Positions 46,180-55,191 of a stretch of DNA of 64,000 bases are shown here, piece after piece. Every line of letters starts with the position of its first letter. Positions within the stretch are counted from its first letter, which is position 1. The stretch is from an uncultured Gammaproteobacteria bacterium. GTDB lineage: Bacteria > Pseudomonadota > Gammaproteobacteria > HK1. The notes beneath the pieces are model-generated. The model made no database searches, had not been told where the DNA came from, and saw only the letters and a program-made list of their open reading frames with translations. The DNA is taken from contig CAMYJH010000011.1 of the NCBI GenBank assembly GCA_947258715.1, forward strand, positions 1-64,000. The letters are read 5' to 3'. Made by a program: the position numbers and the translations under genes.

Positions 46180-47532
46180 ATGAACCTTTATCGCATGCTG
46201 TTGGAACGCGAAGCCGAAGGTCGTCCCGTTCAGGTGGGCCTCATCGGCGCCGGCAAGTTTGCCTCCATGTATCTCGCCCAGGCGCTGAGGACCTCGGGCG
46301 TACATATCAGCGCCATCTGCGATCTGGATCCAAACCGCGCCTACGCCGCACTGGCCGCCACCGGCTGGCCCGGGGATAGAACCCGCGCGGCGAGCTTCGA
46401 GCAGGCGGCACGAGATCGCACCGTACACGTCACCGAAGATGCGAGAGGGCTTATCGAAGCACCCGGAATCGAGGTAGTCATCGACGCCACCGGTGATCCC
46501 GCCGCCGGCATTGGCCACGCGCTGGCCTGCATCGATGCGCGCAAGCACGTCATCATGGTGAACGTGGAGGCCGACGTCCTTGCAGGGCCTCTGCTCGCCG
46601 AACGGGCCCGCGCCGCCGGCGTGGTCTATTCCCTGGCCTACGGCGACCAGCCGGCGCTCATTGCCGAGCTGGTGGACTGGGCCCGAGCGACCGGGTTCGA
46701 GGTCACCTGCGCCGGCAAGGGCACCAAGTACCTGCCCGAATACCACGCCTCTACTCCAGAGACCGTGTGGGGCTACTACGGCCTGACAGCGGAGCAAGCG
46801 CAAGCCGGCGGCATGAACCCGAAGATGTTCAACTCCTTTCTCGACGGCACCAAGTCCGGTATCGAGATGGCCGCGGTGGCCAACGCCACCGGCCTCACCG
46901 CGCCGGAGGAGGGACTGGCCTTCCCGCCCTGCAGCGTGGAGGCGCTGCCGGAAGTGCTGAAGCCGGTGTCCTTGGGGGGCGTGCTTGAGCGCAGCAGAAC
47001 CGTCGAGGTGGTGTCCTCTCTGGAACGCGACGGGAAAGAGATCGCCCACGACCTTCGCTGGGGTGTGTACGTCACTTTCGAAGCCCCTTCCGATTACGCC
47101 GCCCGCTGCTTCAAAGAATACGGACTGGTGACGGACCGCAGCGGCCGTTACTCGTGCCTTTACCGGCGCTACCATCTCATCGGGCTCGAGCTCGGGATCT
47201 CGGTGGCCTCGGCGGTGCTGCGCCGCGAGCCCACCGGTCAGCCGCGATACTTCAATGCCGATGTAGTGGCCACCGCGAAGCGCGACCTCGAGTCCGGCGA
47301 ACATCTCGACGGCGAGGGCGGGCATACGGTTTGGGGCCGGCTGATGCCGGCCAAGGCGTCTCTCGAGCTCGGCGGTCTGCCCATCGGTCTCGCCAGCGGC
47401 GTGCGTTTGAAGCAGCGCATACTTCGAGGCGCCCCTGTGCGGTGGCGGGATGTTGAGTTCGAAGAGTCCGCTCAAGCGGTCCGCGTGCGCCGTGAGCTGG
47501 AGGCCAGCCACGGTTCACGGCAGGCGGCGTGA
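46180..47532 (+). CDS. NAD(P)-dependent oxidoreductase with SAF-like C-terminal domain
   Basis: A 450-residue protein. The N-terminal Rossmann domain (VGLIGAGKFASMYLAQAL, about 19-36) resembles homoserine-dehydrogenase/Gfo-like enzymes, followed by a catalytic middle part (GKGTKYLPEYHASTPETVW) and a C-terminal SAF-like domain (about 360-430). Members with this plan include D-apionate oxidoisomerase-type enzymes in carbohydrate-acid breakdown, but the substrate here is not known. It overlaps the next gene (cyclase) by 4 bases as GTGA. Confidence 0.75.
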   Translation: MNLYRMLLEREAEGRPVQVGLIGAGKFASMYLAQALRTSGVHISAICDLDPNRAYAALAATGWPGDRTRAASFEQAARDRTVHVTEDARGLIEAPGIEVVIDATGDPAAGIGHALACIDARKHVIMVNVEADVLAGPLLAERARAAGVVYSLAYGDQPALIAELVDWARATGFEVTCAGKGTKYLPEYHASTPETVWGYYGLTAEQAQAGGMNPKMFNSFLDGTKSGIEMAAVANATGLTAPEEGLAFPPCSVEALPEVLKPVSLGGVLERSRTVEVVSSLERDGKEIAHDLRWGVYVTFEAPSDYAARCFKEYGLVTDRSGRYSCLYRRYHLIGLELGISVASAVLRREPTGQPRYFNADVVATAKRDLESGEHLDGEGGHTVWGRLMPAKASLELGGLPIGLASGVRLKQRILRGAPVRWRDVEFEESAQAVRVRRELEASHGSRQAA

Positions 47533-48752
47533 GTACGAGCGACGCATCGGCCTCCACGAAAGCGAAAAACAACACGGGCTCGCGCCTCTCTCCCGTCGTT
47601 GAGTGGCTGGCGCGGGAGGGTCGTTTTCTTCCCACCATCTCAGACCTTAGCGACGAAATCTGCGCCAGAATCAACTTGGCGGGCCTTGCCCTGTGGCGAT
47701 TCCGCATCGGATTCCGCACCATCCATCCACAATTGTTGGCGATGGGCGTGCTCTGGGTCGAAGGAGAAGGGGCAAAGGTCATACACGCCCGCCACGGGAT
47801 CGAGCAGAGCGACGACTACCTGGGCAGCCCTATCGAGTTCGTATTCAAGAACGCGAAGCCGCTTCGCAGCCGCTTGACCGATCTCGATAAGGAACGGGAC
47901 CACAGCGTGTTACACAGCATTGCGCGCGCGGGGGGCACCGATTACCTGGCTTCTCCGCTCAGGTTCAGCGATGGCGGCGTCAACGTCCTAATATACGCCA
48001 CCCGCGCCGCAGACGGTTTTAAGGAAGAGGACATTCGAGAGCTCGAATGCTTTGCCGATTACCTGGCTCCTGTGATTGAAGTGTTTGCCACACGTCAGCT
48101 CGCGGTTTCTCTGCTGGACACGTATGTCGGTCGCCGCACCAGCCAGCGGGTGATGCAGGGGAAGATCAGGCGCGGTGACGGAGACAAGATATTCGCTGTC
48201 ATGTGGTTCAGTGACTTAAGAGATTTCACCGCGCTTACCGAGTCGCTCTCGACCAGCCTGATGTTGAGCGCCCTTAACGAGTACTTCGAGCTGGTGGCCG
48301 CGGCGGTTACGGCCCGCGGCGGGGAAATACTCCGCTTCGTTGGCGACGCCATGCTCATCGTGTTTCCGGTTTCGGAACAAAATGAACTGTCCGCTGCCTG
48401 TGAAGCTGCCCTGGAGTCGGCCGACGACGCGTTTTCCGCTCTTGGCGCGCTCAACCATCGCCGGCTGCGGACGGGTTTACCGCAGCTGCGCTTCGGCGTC
48501 GGGCTGCACGTGGGCGAGGTCATCTACGGTAACGTCGGCGCGCCGGATCGCCTGGACTTCACCGTCATGGGACCGGCAGTAAACCGTACCGCGCGTTTGG
48601 AATCGCTGACCAAGACGGTGAACGTGCCGCTGCTGCTCTCAGCGGAGTTCGTGCGCCACGTGGATCGTCCCGTGCGCTCCGTTGGCCTTCATGCCATGAA
48701 GGGCGTGGGCCAGCCGCAGGAGATCTTCGCTCTCGACGAACTCCACCATTGA
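47529..48752 (+). CDS. Class III adenylate/guanylate cyclase with N-terminal sensor-like domain
   Basis: A 407-residue protein starting with a GTG that overlaps the preceding stop. The C-terminal cyclase domain (about 215-400) has both metal-binding aspartates, D229 in FSDLRDFT and D273 in FVGDAMLIVF, and a transition-state region around GNVGAPDRLDFTVMGPAVNRTARL. The N-terminal 200 residues look like a GAF-type sensor. cAMP is the likely product; a close Crp homologue lies 11 kb away. Confidence 0.88.
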   Translation: MSTSDASASTKAKNNTGSRLSPVVEWLAREGRFLPTISDLSDEICARINLAGLALWRFRIGFRTIHPQLLAMGVLWVEGEGAKVIHARHGIEQSDDYLGSPIEFVFKNAKPLRSRLTDLDKERDHSVLHSIARAGGTDYLASPLRFSDGGVNVLIYATRAADGFKEEDIRELECFADYLAPVIEVFATRQLAVSLLDTYVGRRTSQRVMQGKIRRGDGDKIFAVMWFSDLRDFTALTESLSTSLMLSALNEYFELVAAAVTARGGEILRFVGDAMLIVFPVSEQNELSAACEAALESADDAFSALGALNHRRLRTGLPQLRFGVGLHVGEVIYGNVGAPDRLDFTVMGPAVNRTARLESLTKTVNVPLLLSAEFVRHVDRPVRSVGLHAMKGVGQPQEIFALDELHH

Positions 48753-48759
48753 CGCGCGC

Positions 48760-49686
48760 GTGGCGGAGCCCAGCACCCAGACTACGGACTCATCGCCTCG
48801 GGCACTGCTGACAACCGCGGCGCCGGTACTGTTCGTACTGCTCTGGAGCACGGGATTCATCGGCGCCAAGCTTGGCCTTCCCTACGCGGAGCCGTTTACC
48901 TTTCTGGCGCTGCGCTACGCGCTCGTCAGTGGCGCGTTGTTGCTCGTGCTCCTCGTCGTCGGATCCCCATGGCCTCGATCGCGGGCAGATGTGTTTCACG
49001 CCGTTATCGCCGGCCTTTTGCTCCACGGCATCTATCTGGGCGGCGTATTTTCATCCATCCACCTCGGCCTGGAGGCGGGCGTATCCGCTCTAATCGTCGG
49101 CGTGCAGCCGCTGCTAACCGCTGCCCTGGCGGCACCGCTTTTAAGCGAGCGCGTGAATCGAATTCAGGTCGCAGGTCTGCTTCTCGGTCTCGCCGGGGTC
49201 ACGCTGGTGGTGTGGCAAAAACTCCTCTTCGGCAGCGGCACGCTGTGGAGCGTCGGGCTTTCCGTACTTGCGCTGCTCGGGATTACCCTCGGAACGATTT
49301 ACCAGAAACGGTATTGCGGTGGAGTGAGCCTGGTATCCGGGAATCTGATTCAGTTTGCCGCCACCGGCATCGCCATGGGATTGCTCGCGCTCGCCTTCGA
49401 AACCGGTAACGTAGCCTGGTCGGCTGAGTTTGTTTTCGCGCTCGCGTGGCTCGTACTCGTGCTCTCGCTCGGCGCCATATCCTTGCTCTACATACTCATT
49501 CGTAACGGCGCGGCCGCCCGGGTCGCGAGCCTGTTTTACCTCGTGCCTCCGGTCACCGCGCTGATCGCCTGGAAACTGTTCGATGAGCGCTTGAGTACAC
49601 TCGCAATCACGGGCATGGTGACCGCGGTAGCAGGTGTCGCCTTGGTGAATTTCAGTGACCGCGCGAATACCCTCTTCCGCCGCTGA
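48760..49686 (+). CDS. EamA/DMT-family transporter, copy 1
   Basis: A 308-residue membrane protein with ten predicted segments in two EamA repeats (LLWSTGFIGAKLGLPYAEP in the first, VGLSVLALLGITLGTIYQK in the second). It starts with GTG 7 bases after the cyclase stop. The substrate is unknown; DMT transporters often export metabolites or amino acids. Its end overlaps the next EamA gene by 32 bases. Confidence 0.88.
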   Translation: MAEPSTQTTDSSPRALLTTAAPVLFVLLWSTGFIGAKLGLPYAEPFTFLALRYALVSGALLLVLLVVGSPWPRSRADVFHAVIAGLLLHGIYLGGVFSSIHLGLEAGVSALIVGVQPLLTAALAAPLLSERVNRIQVAGLLLGLAGVTLVVWQKLLFGSGTLWSVGLSVLALLGITLGTIYQKRYCGGVSLVSGNLIQFAATGIAMGLLALAFETGNVAWSAEFVFALAWLVLVLSLGAISLLYILIRNGAAARVASLFYLVPPVTALIAWKLFDERLSTLAITGMVTAVAGVALVNFSDRANTLFRR

Positions 49687-50569
49687 CAGCGACGGCACGA
49701 CCCACCGTACCGCGGGCGTCGTCATGGTGCTGCTCGGCGGCACCTGCCTGAGCACCGCAGGCATTCTGCTCCGCCACATTGAGTCCGCCAACGGCTGGCA
49801 GATTCTTTTTTATCGCGGGCTGTTCTTTTTTCTGACCATGGCGCTTTTCCTGATCGTGCGCTATCGAGGACACTTCTTCGCCGCCCTTTACACCACCGGC
49901 AAGCCGGGGATCTTCCTGGGCACCACCCTGGGTCTCGCCTCCGTGCTGTACATCTTCGGCATACTCTCCACCACGGTTGCCAACGTCGTCTTTATTATCA
50001 GCGCCGCGCCGCTGATCACGGCGCTCGCGGCGCGGCTGATACTGGGCGAGCGCCCCTCAGCAGGAACGTGGGTGGCGATGGCGGCAGCGCTGTCCGGGGT
50101 CGGCCTGATGGTCGGCGACGGACTCGCGGGCGGCGGCCTGTTCGGGGTGCTGTGCGCGCTAGGAGTGGCGATATCGTTTGCCGCCCTGCTCATCACCCTG
50201 AGACTTACAAAGGGAATCGACATGCTTCCGGCGCTGTGCATCGGCGGCTTCGTCTCCGCCGCGATCGCAGTCGGGATGACCAGCGATCTCAGCATCCCGC
50301 TGCGGGACTTGGCCATTTGCTTCACCCTGGGCACGGTGCAGTTCGGAGGCGGTTTTATCCTCATAACCCTTGGCGCCCGCTATCTGCTGGCCGCCGAAAC
50401 CGCGCTGCTGTCGCTAACCGAGACCGTTCTCGCGCCGCTTTGGGTCTGGCTCGCCATCAACGAAAAACCCAGCATGCTCACGCTTGCCGGTGGTGCCGTG
50501 GTCATCACCGCGGTGGCCACCCGCGCCGCCTACCTCGCGAAAAAAAGAAACCCGCTTTCATCAGCGTGA
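49655..50569 (+). CDS. EamA/DMT-family transporter, copy 2
   Basis: A 304-residue ten-segment transporter. The GTG start at 49655 lies inside the previous gene; an ATG at 49724 would remove the overlap but start within the first membrane segment (MVLLGGTCLSTAGILLRHIE). The two EamA genes are not close duplicates in sequence. A paired complex is possible but not shown. The gene is followed by gshA after 80 bases. Confidence 0.86.
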   Translation: MTARIPSSAADSDGTTHRTAGVVMVLLGGTCLSTAGILLRHIESANGWQILFYRGLFFFLTMALFLIVRYRGHFFAALYTTGKPGIFLGTTLGLASVLYIFGILSTTVANVVFIISAAPLITALAARLILGERPSAGTWVAMAAALSGVGLMVGDGLAGGGLFGVLCALGVAISFAALLITLRLTKGIDMLPALCIGGFVSAAIAVGMTSDLSIPLRDLAICFTLGTVQFGGGFILITLGARYLLAAETALLSLTETVLAPLWVWLAINEKPSMLTLAGGAVVITAVATRAAYLAKKRNPLSSA

Positions 50570-50649
50570 ATTCCGCCGGGAAATGCTGGAGAATCGCGCC
50601 CTCCGATTCGCCGCGGGCCTGGCCGCGCCGAGCCCGAAGACGCAAATAA

Positions 50650-52245
50650 TTGAACAAGCAACTCGACGCCAGACTCAAGCGCCTCAGCGAAAGCGAGGCT
50701 GGGAAGCGTATCAAGCGCGGCAGGATCGGTGTCGAGAAGGAAAGCCTGCGCGTTGGTCCTAACGGGTACCTGGCGACCACGCCACATCCAGCCGCCCTGG
50801 GCTCGGCCCTGACCAACGCCTATATCACCACCGACTACTCCGAGGCCCTTCTTGAACTAATAACCCCGCCGTTCCCCTCTGTTCGAGAGACATTGGGCTT
50901 TCTCGAAAATATCCACCAGTTTGTTTACAGCAACATCGGTCGCGAGCTTTTGTGGGCGACGAGCATGCCGTGCATGTTAGGTGAAGAAAGCTCGATCCCC
51001 ATCGCCAGGTACGGTACTTCCAACGTCGGCCGCATGAAGCACGTCTACCGGCGGGGCCTGAGCTACCGATATGGCAGCCTCATGCAAATCATCTCCGGCG
51101 TCCACTTCAATTACTCGCTCCCAGAGCGGTTCTGGGCTTACTACCAGGAAATTGAGGCTGACGCTCGACCGCGGCGCGAATTCATCTCCGACGCCTATTT
51201 TGGCTTGATACGAAATTTCCAGCGCTTTGGCTGGGTTATCCCATACCTATTCGGGAGCTCACCCGCGATTTGCAAATCCTTTATCAAGGGGCGCGGCGAG
51301 GATTTTTCCGAGTTCGACTACGGCACCCTGTATCGGCCTTACGCGACCTCTCTTCGGATGAGTGACATTGGATACAAGAACAAGAATCAAGCGGATCTTG
51401 ACATCAGTTATGACGACATCAACAGCTATGTAACGAGCCTCACCCGGGCTATCGAGACGCAGCATCCGGAATACGAAGCCATTGGAGTCAAGGTGGGTAA
51501 CGAGTATCGTCAGCTCAACGCCTACATGCTGCAGATCGAAAACGAGTTTTACAGCTTCATACGGCCGAAACAGATCGCCCGATCCGGCGAAAAGCCGACG
51601 CTTGCGCTCAAGCGCCGCGGGGTTCGCTATGTAGAAGTACGCGCGCTGGACGTAAGTCCTTTTGATCCGGCCGGAGTAAACGAGGACCAGCTACGCTTCC
51701 TGGAGGCCTTTCTCATCTTTTGCCTGATCCATGACAGCCCGCTTCTATCCATGGCCGAGCAGGACGACATCAATCACAATCAACAGCTCGTGGCCTGCTG
51801 CGGTCGCGATCCCGACATCAGGCTCAAGATTAACGGTAACATGCTTAAACTCAACGAGTGGATCGATTCCATATGCGCGTCGGTGGAAGAAATATGCGCG
51901 CTTTTGGACGCGGATGAAAAACGACCCGCTTATCGTGACGCTGTCTCGGGTCAAAGAGAGATCGCAAGCAATCCGGAACGGCTCCCGTCCGCGCGGGTAC
52001 TAGAAGAAATGAAAGATAACAAAGAGCCGTTCTTCGAGTTCGCGATGCGGGTTTCCAAGGCTCATCGGGATCACTTCGAGTCGCGTGCCATAAGCCGCAA
52101 GAAGTTGGCGATATTTGAACAGGAGGCGAAGCGGTCGCTTCGGCTGCAAAAGGAAATTGAAGCTGCGGACAACATCAGCTTCGACGAATACTTGCGGCGA
52201 TATTTTGCCCAGTCCGCGGTGGAACGCGAACAGCTACTCGGATGA
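50650..52245 (+). CDS. gshA: Glutamate-cysteine ligase
   Basis: First enzyme of glutathione synthesis, joining glutamate and cysteine at the cost of ATP; 531 residues of the proteobacterial type. Recognisable regions are GRIGVEKESLRV near the N-terminus, TTDYSEALLELITPP, GVHFNYSLPERFW, and RYVEVRALDVSPF. It starts at a TTG. It overlaps the next gene by 4 bases. Products feed GorA and GST proteins elsewhere in the window. Confidence 0.95.
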   Translation: MNKQLDARLKRLSESEAGKRIKRGRIGVEKESLRVGPNGYLATTPHPAALGSALTNAYITTDYSEALLELITPPFPSVRETLGFLENIHQFVYSNIGRELLWATSMPCMLGEESSIPIARYGTSNVGRMKHVYRRGLSYRYGSLMQIISGVHFNYSLPERFWAYYQEIEADARPRREFISDAYFGLIRNFQRFGWVIPYLFGSSPAICKSFIKGRGEDFSEFDYGTLYRPYATSLRMSDIGYKNKNQADLDISYDDINSYVTSLTRAIETQHPEYEAIGVKVGNEYRQLNAYMLQIENEFYSFIRPKQIARSGEKPTLALKRRGVRYVEVRALDVSPFDPAGVNEDQLRFLEAFLIFCLIHDSPLLSMAEQDDINHNQQLVACCGRDPDIRLKINGNMLKLNEWIDSICASVEEICALLDADEKRPAYRDAVSGQREIASNPERLPSARVLEEMKDNKEPFFEFAMRVSKAHRDHFESRAISRKKLAIFEQEAKRSLRLQKEIEAADNISFDEYLRRYFAQSAVEREQLLG

Positions 52246-52841
52246 GCCGCGAGGATGAAGATCGCGCTTGGTCGCGGGCGCAAACCTTCTATCGCGCCTG
52301 CAAGCGGCAGAAACACGGGTCGAAGGAGCTGTTTGAACGGGGCCGCGCTGCGCGCGTGCTCGCTGCGTCCAAGCCGAGCGGTTTACTGCTGAACGTCGAT
52401 GCCCCTGGGCTGAGTTTCTTCATCGTCGACGGCATGGACATCGGCAGTCAGCTGATCAGCGTGGTCAATGAACCAGACAGTCACGCGGCGCTGAAAGAAC
52501 TCTTGGGGGACGACATACGCGTCAGCGTTCATGCGCAGCATCCAGTGGAGTTTCTCGGCGACGTCCGGGACCACCGTTTTGACCTCGTGACTTTCGGTCA
52601 ACTGGATCCGTCCGCGGCCAGACTCGCCGCCGCCGCCCTGGCTCCCGGGGGGCTGCTGGCGGTTTTTCATAATGCCGCGCCCAGCGACGCAGACAATGAC
52701 GAACTGGAGCAGACGCTCACGGATTGCGGCTTGCTGATCGGGTCCGGGATCGGCCGCTCGCTAGTCGCCGCTCGAGCCCCGGACCATCTCAAGCAGAAAC
52801 GCCGGGTCGGACGAAGAAGACGTCCCTCCGTTCGCGGCTAA
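52242..52841 (+). CDS. Hypothetical protein, possibly methyltransferase-like
   Basis: A 199-residue protein whose ATG overlaps the gshA stop. The middle (about 45-165) has alternating strands and helices, with HRFDLVTFGQLDP and ALAPGGLLAVFHN resembling the late strands of a Rossmann methyltransferase, but a glycine-rich SAM motif is not obvious. The C-terminus is very basic (KQKRRVGRRRRPS). Coupling to gshA suggests co-expression, not a known function. Confidence 0.6.
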   Translation: MSREDEDRAWSRAQTFYRACKRQKHGSKELFERGRAARVLAASKPSGLLLNVDAPGLSFFIVDGMDIGSQLISVVNEPDSHAALKELLGDDIRVSVHAQHPVEFLGDVRDHRFDLVTFGQLDPSAARLAAAALAPGGLLAVFHNAAPSDADNDELEQTLTDCGLLIGSGIGRSLVAARAPDHLKQKRRVGRRRRPSVRG

Positions 52842-52947
52842 TTCAAACGGCGCTGCCGTCGTTGCCATGCGGCCCCGCGCGTCGTAGGCTTTGAGTTTTG
52901 AAATCGGGCCTCGACCATCGCGCAAGTTCATTGGAGGAAATCGCCAC

Positions 52948-53904
52948 ATGAGCCCCCAGGAAGCCGCCGCCGAAATCACGGCGAAAAAGGACATCGAGGC
53001 GCTGCCCGCCTCCGGAGTGTGGACACCGATTCTGATGCCGGTGGACGAAAACTACGCCATCGACATAGGGCGGTTTCTTGAACACGCCAACGCGATTCTG
53101 GAACGCGGCTGCCACGGCCTCGCCATTTTTGGCACCACCAGCGAGGCCAACTCCTTCTCAGTGAATGAACGAAAAGCGCTGGTGGAGGCGGCCTTCGAGG
53201 GCGGTATTTCCCCCCAGCAGGTGATGATAGGCACCGGCTGCTGTGCGCTGACAGACTCGGTGGACCTCACCCGCCACGCCGTGTCCCTTGGCTGCCGCAA
53301 GGTTCTGGTGCTGCCTCCCTTCTATTACAAAAACATGAGTGACGCCGGCTTGTTCCGAAGCTACGCCGAGCTGATCGAGCGCGTCGGCGATCCCGGGCTT
53401 CGGATCTTTCTATACCACTTTCCGCAGCTGTCCGGCGTTCCGATAAGCTACCGGCTGATCGAGCTATTGCTCAAGGATTTCCCGAGCGTGGTCGCCGGCA
53501 TCAAGGACAGTTCGGGTGACTGGAACAACACCGCCGGACTGTTGCAGCGCTTTCCCGACTTCGCCGTTTTCCCAGGCTCCGAAACTTATATGCTGCAGGG
53601 ACTCCGTTCCGGTGGCGCCGGCTGCATCACCGCCACCGCAAACGCCAATGCGGGCGCTATTCGCAGGGTTTATGACGCCTGGCGCCAAAGCGACGACACG
53701 ACCGACACGCTGAACGAGCGCATCGTCGCGGTGCGAACGGCAATCGCCAATTACCCGCTGGTGCCGGCGCTCAAGTTTCTCGCCTCCAAGTTCTACCACG
53801 ACCCGACGTGGCGAAGCGTTCTTCCACCCATGATGCCTCTCTCCGACGCCGATGGCGCCGATCTTTTGAAGCGGCTGGAGAGCGTGGGATTCAATCGAGC
53901 CTGA
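52948..53904 (+). CDS. DapA/NAL-family aldolase
   Basis: A 318-residue TIM-barrel lyase of the dihydrodipicolinate synthase family. The Schiff-base lysine is in VVAGIKDSSGDW, the catalytic Tyr in FLYHFPQ and the substrate loop in IFGTTSEANSFS. In true DapA the loop reads GTTGE, so here the substrate is probably a different 2-oxo acid aldol. The ATG at 52948 has GGAGG upstream and is chosen over 52891. The reaction is not known. Confidence 0.85.
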   Translation: MSPQEAAAEITAKKDIEALPASGVWTPILMPVDENYAIDIGRFLEHANAILERGCHGLAIFGTTSEANSFSVNERKALVEAAFEGGISPQQVMIGTGCCALTDSVDLTRHAVSLGCRKVLVLPPFYYKNMSDAGLFRSYAELIERVGDPGLRIFLYHFPQLSGVPISYRLIELLLKDFPSVVAGIKDSSGDWNNTAGLLQRFPDFAVFPGSETYMLQGLRSGGAGCITATANANAGAIRRVYDAWRQSDDTTDTLNERIVAVRTAIANYPLVPALKFLASKFYHDPTWRSVLPPMMPLSDADGADLLKRLESVGFNRA

Positions 53905-54045
53905 AATCCATCCCGCGTATCCTTCCTTGATATGACGAGGGCAGTTACGGTTCCGCTCTGAACCATCGCAGCGACGGAGCGCACTGGGTACGCTTTTGTC
54001 ATCTCAAAAAGGCGGGCGCCTCATCCCGCAGGCCGTGGGAAGCGC

Positions 54046-55026
54046 TCAGCTCAGGCCTTCCCTGTTATGAGGTGCATTGAGATCGAGCTCCGGCCCTAGC
54101 GGAACGATGCGCGTGGGGTTGACGCTTGCATGACTGTAATAATAGTGCCGTTTGATATGGTCGAAGTGAACCGTATCCGCGATACCGGGCTGCTGATAGA
54201 GATCGCGCAGATAATTCGAAAGATTTGGGAAATCTGAAATCCGTCGAAGATTGGCCTTGAAGTGGCCGTAATAGACCACGTCGAATCGGACCAAGGTGGT
54301 AAATAAACGCCAGTCTGCTTCGGTAATCCGATCGCCGATGAGATAGCGCCGTCTTTCGAGCCGTGCCTCGAGTTTATCCAGAGTCGCAAACAAGGCTTTG
54401 AAAGCCTCTTCGTATGCTTTCTGAGAAGTGGCGAACCCACAGCGGTAGACGCCGTTATTGACGTTCTCGTACACCTCCGCGTTGATCCGATCGATCTCGT
54501 CACTAAGTTCTGCCGGATAATAATCCGTGCGCACATCCGTGTACGCCGAAAAGCTCGAGTTGAAGATACGTATAATTTCCGCAGATTCATTGTTTATAAT
54601 GGTTCGATTCACCTTGTCCCACAGCACCGGAACGGTCACGCGGCCGGTGTAATCAGGATCGGCCGTGGTGTAGAGCTGATAGTGATAGCGAAATCCGTTC
54701 ACCTCTTCGCCCGTTGCGCTACTCTTGGGCGGGTATTCCCAGCCATTCTCGAGCATCTCGGGCTTCGTGACCGAAACGCCGATGATGTTCTCGAGCTTTT
54801 TCAGCTTGCGAAATATCAGCGTTCGATGAGCCCAGGGACAGGCGTAGGAAACGTAAAGATGATAACGATCGGGTGCTGCCGGAAATGCTGGACGCTCACC
54901 AGGCCCTGGTTCCCCGTTGGGGGTAATCCAGCGATGGAATTTCGAATCCTCCCGCACGAAGGCGCCCCGGGATTTCTTGGTCTCGTACCACTGATCCTTC
55001 CATTTGCCATTTACAAGTAGGCCCAT
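54046..55026 (-). CDS. Glutathionyl-hydroquinone reductase-like glutathione S-transferase
   Basis: A 326-residue Xi-class GST-like protein. The catalytic cysteine is in the SYACPWAHRT motif, followed by the conserved GWEYPP (NGWEYPPKS) and DPDYTGRVTVPVLWDK regions and a C-terminal helical domain. It reduces glutathionyl-hydroquinones in characterised members (YqjG, PcpF). I chose the ATG at 55026; the longer frame includes a low-complexity repeat. A 9-bp tandem repeat lies immediately upstream. Confidence 0.9.
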   Translation of the reverse strand: MGLLVNGKWKDQWYETKKSRGAFVREDSKFHRWITPNGEPGPGERPAFPAAPDRYHLYVSYACPWAHRTLIFRKLKKLENIIGVSVTKPEMLENGWEYPPKSSATGEEVNGFRYHYQLYTTADPDYTGRVTVPVLWDKVNRTIINNESAEIIRIFNSSFSAYTDVRTDYYPAELSDEIDRINAEVYENVNNGVYRCGFATSQKAYEEAFKALFATLDKLEARLERRRYLIGDRITEADWRLFTTLVRFDVVYYGHFKANLRRISDFPNLSNYLRDLYQQPGIADTVHFDHIKRHYYYSHASVNPTRIVPLGPELDLNAPHNREGLS

Positions 55027-55033
55027 CGTGTCA

Positions 55034-55069
55034 TTGCTCCCGTTGCTCCCGTTGCTCCCGTCGTTCCCG
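55034..55069. repeat. 9-bp tandem repeat upstream of the GST gene
   Basis: TTGCTCCCG occurs three times in a row (55034-55060), followed by a degenerate fourth copy TCGTTCCCG. On the minus strand each unit gives CGGGAGCAA, so GGGAG sequences that could act as ribosome sites lie 10, 19 and 28 bases before the ATG. Confidence 0.85.
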
Positions 55070-55191
55070 CCGGCTCTTTCGTGCCACCGTAAGCAGCGAC
55101 CCGCAACTCGAGGCCGCAGTACGGTTATCTGGGTTCGACTGCGTCCACGTTCAAGCTCGCACACGGCAAAAGAACCGGGATCCAGTCGAAG

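Noticed and set aside
45865..47511. A 548-residue minus-strand open frame opposite ccmH and the SAF oxidoreductase
   Set aside because: It is antisense to two recognised genes and has shadow-type composition rich in His, Gly and Arg.
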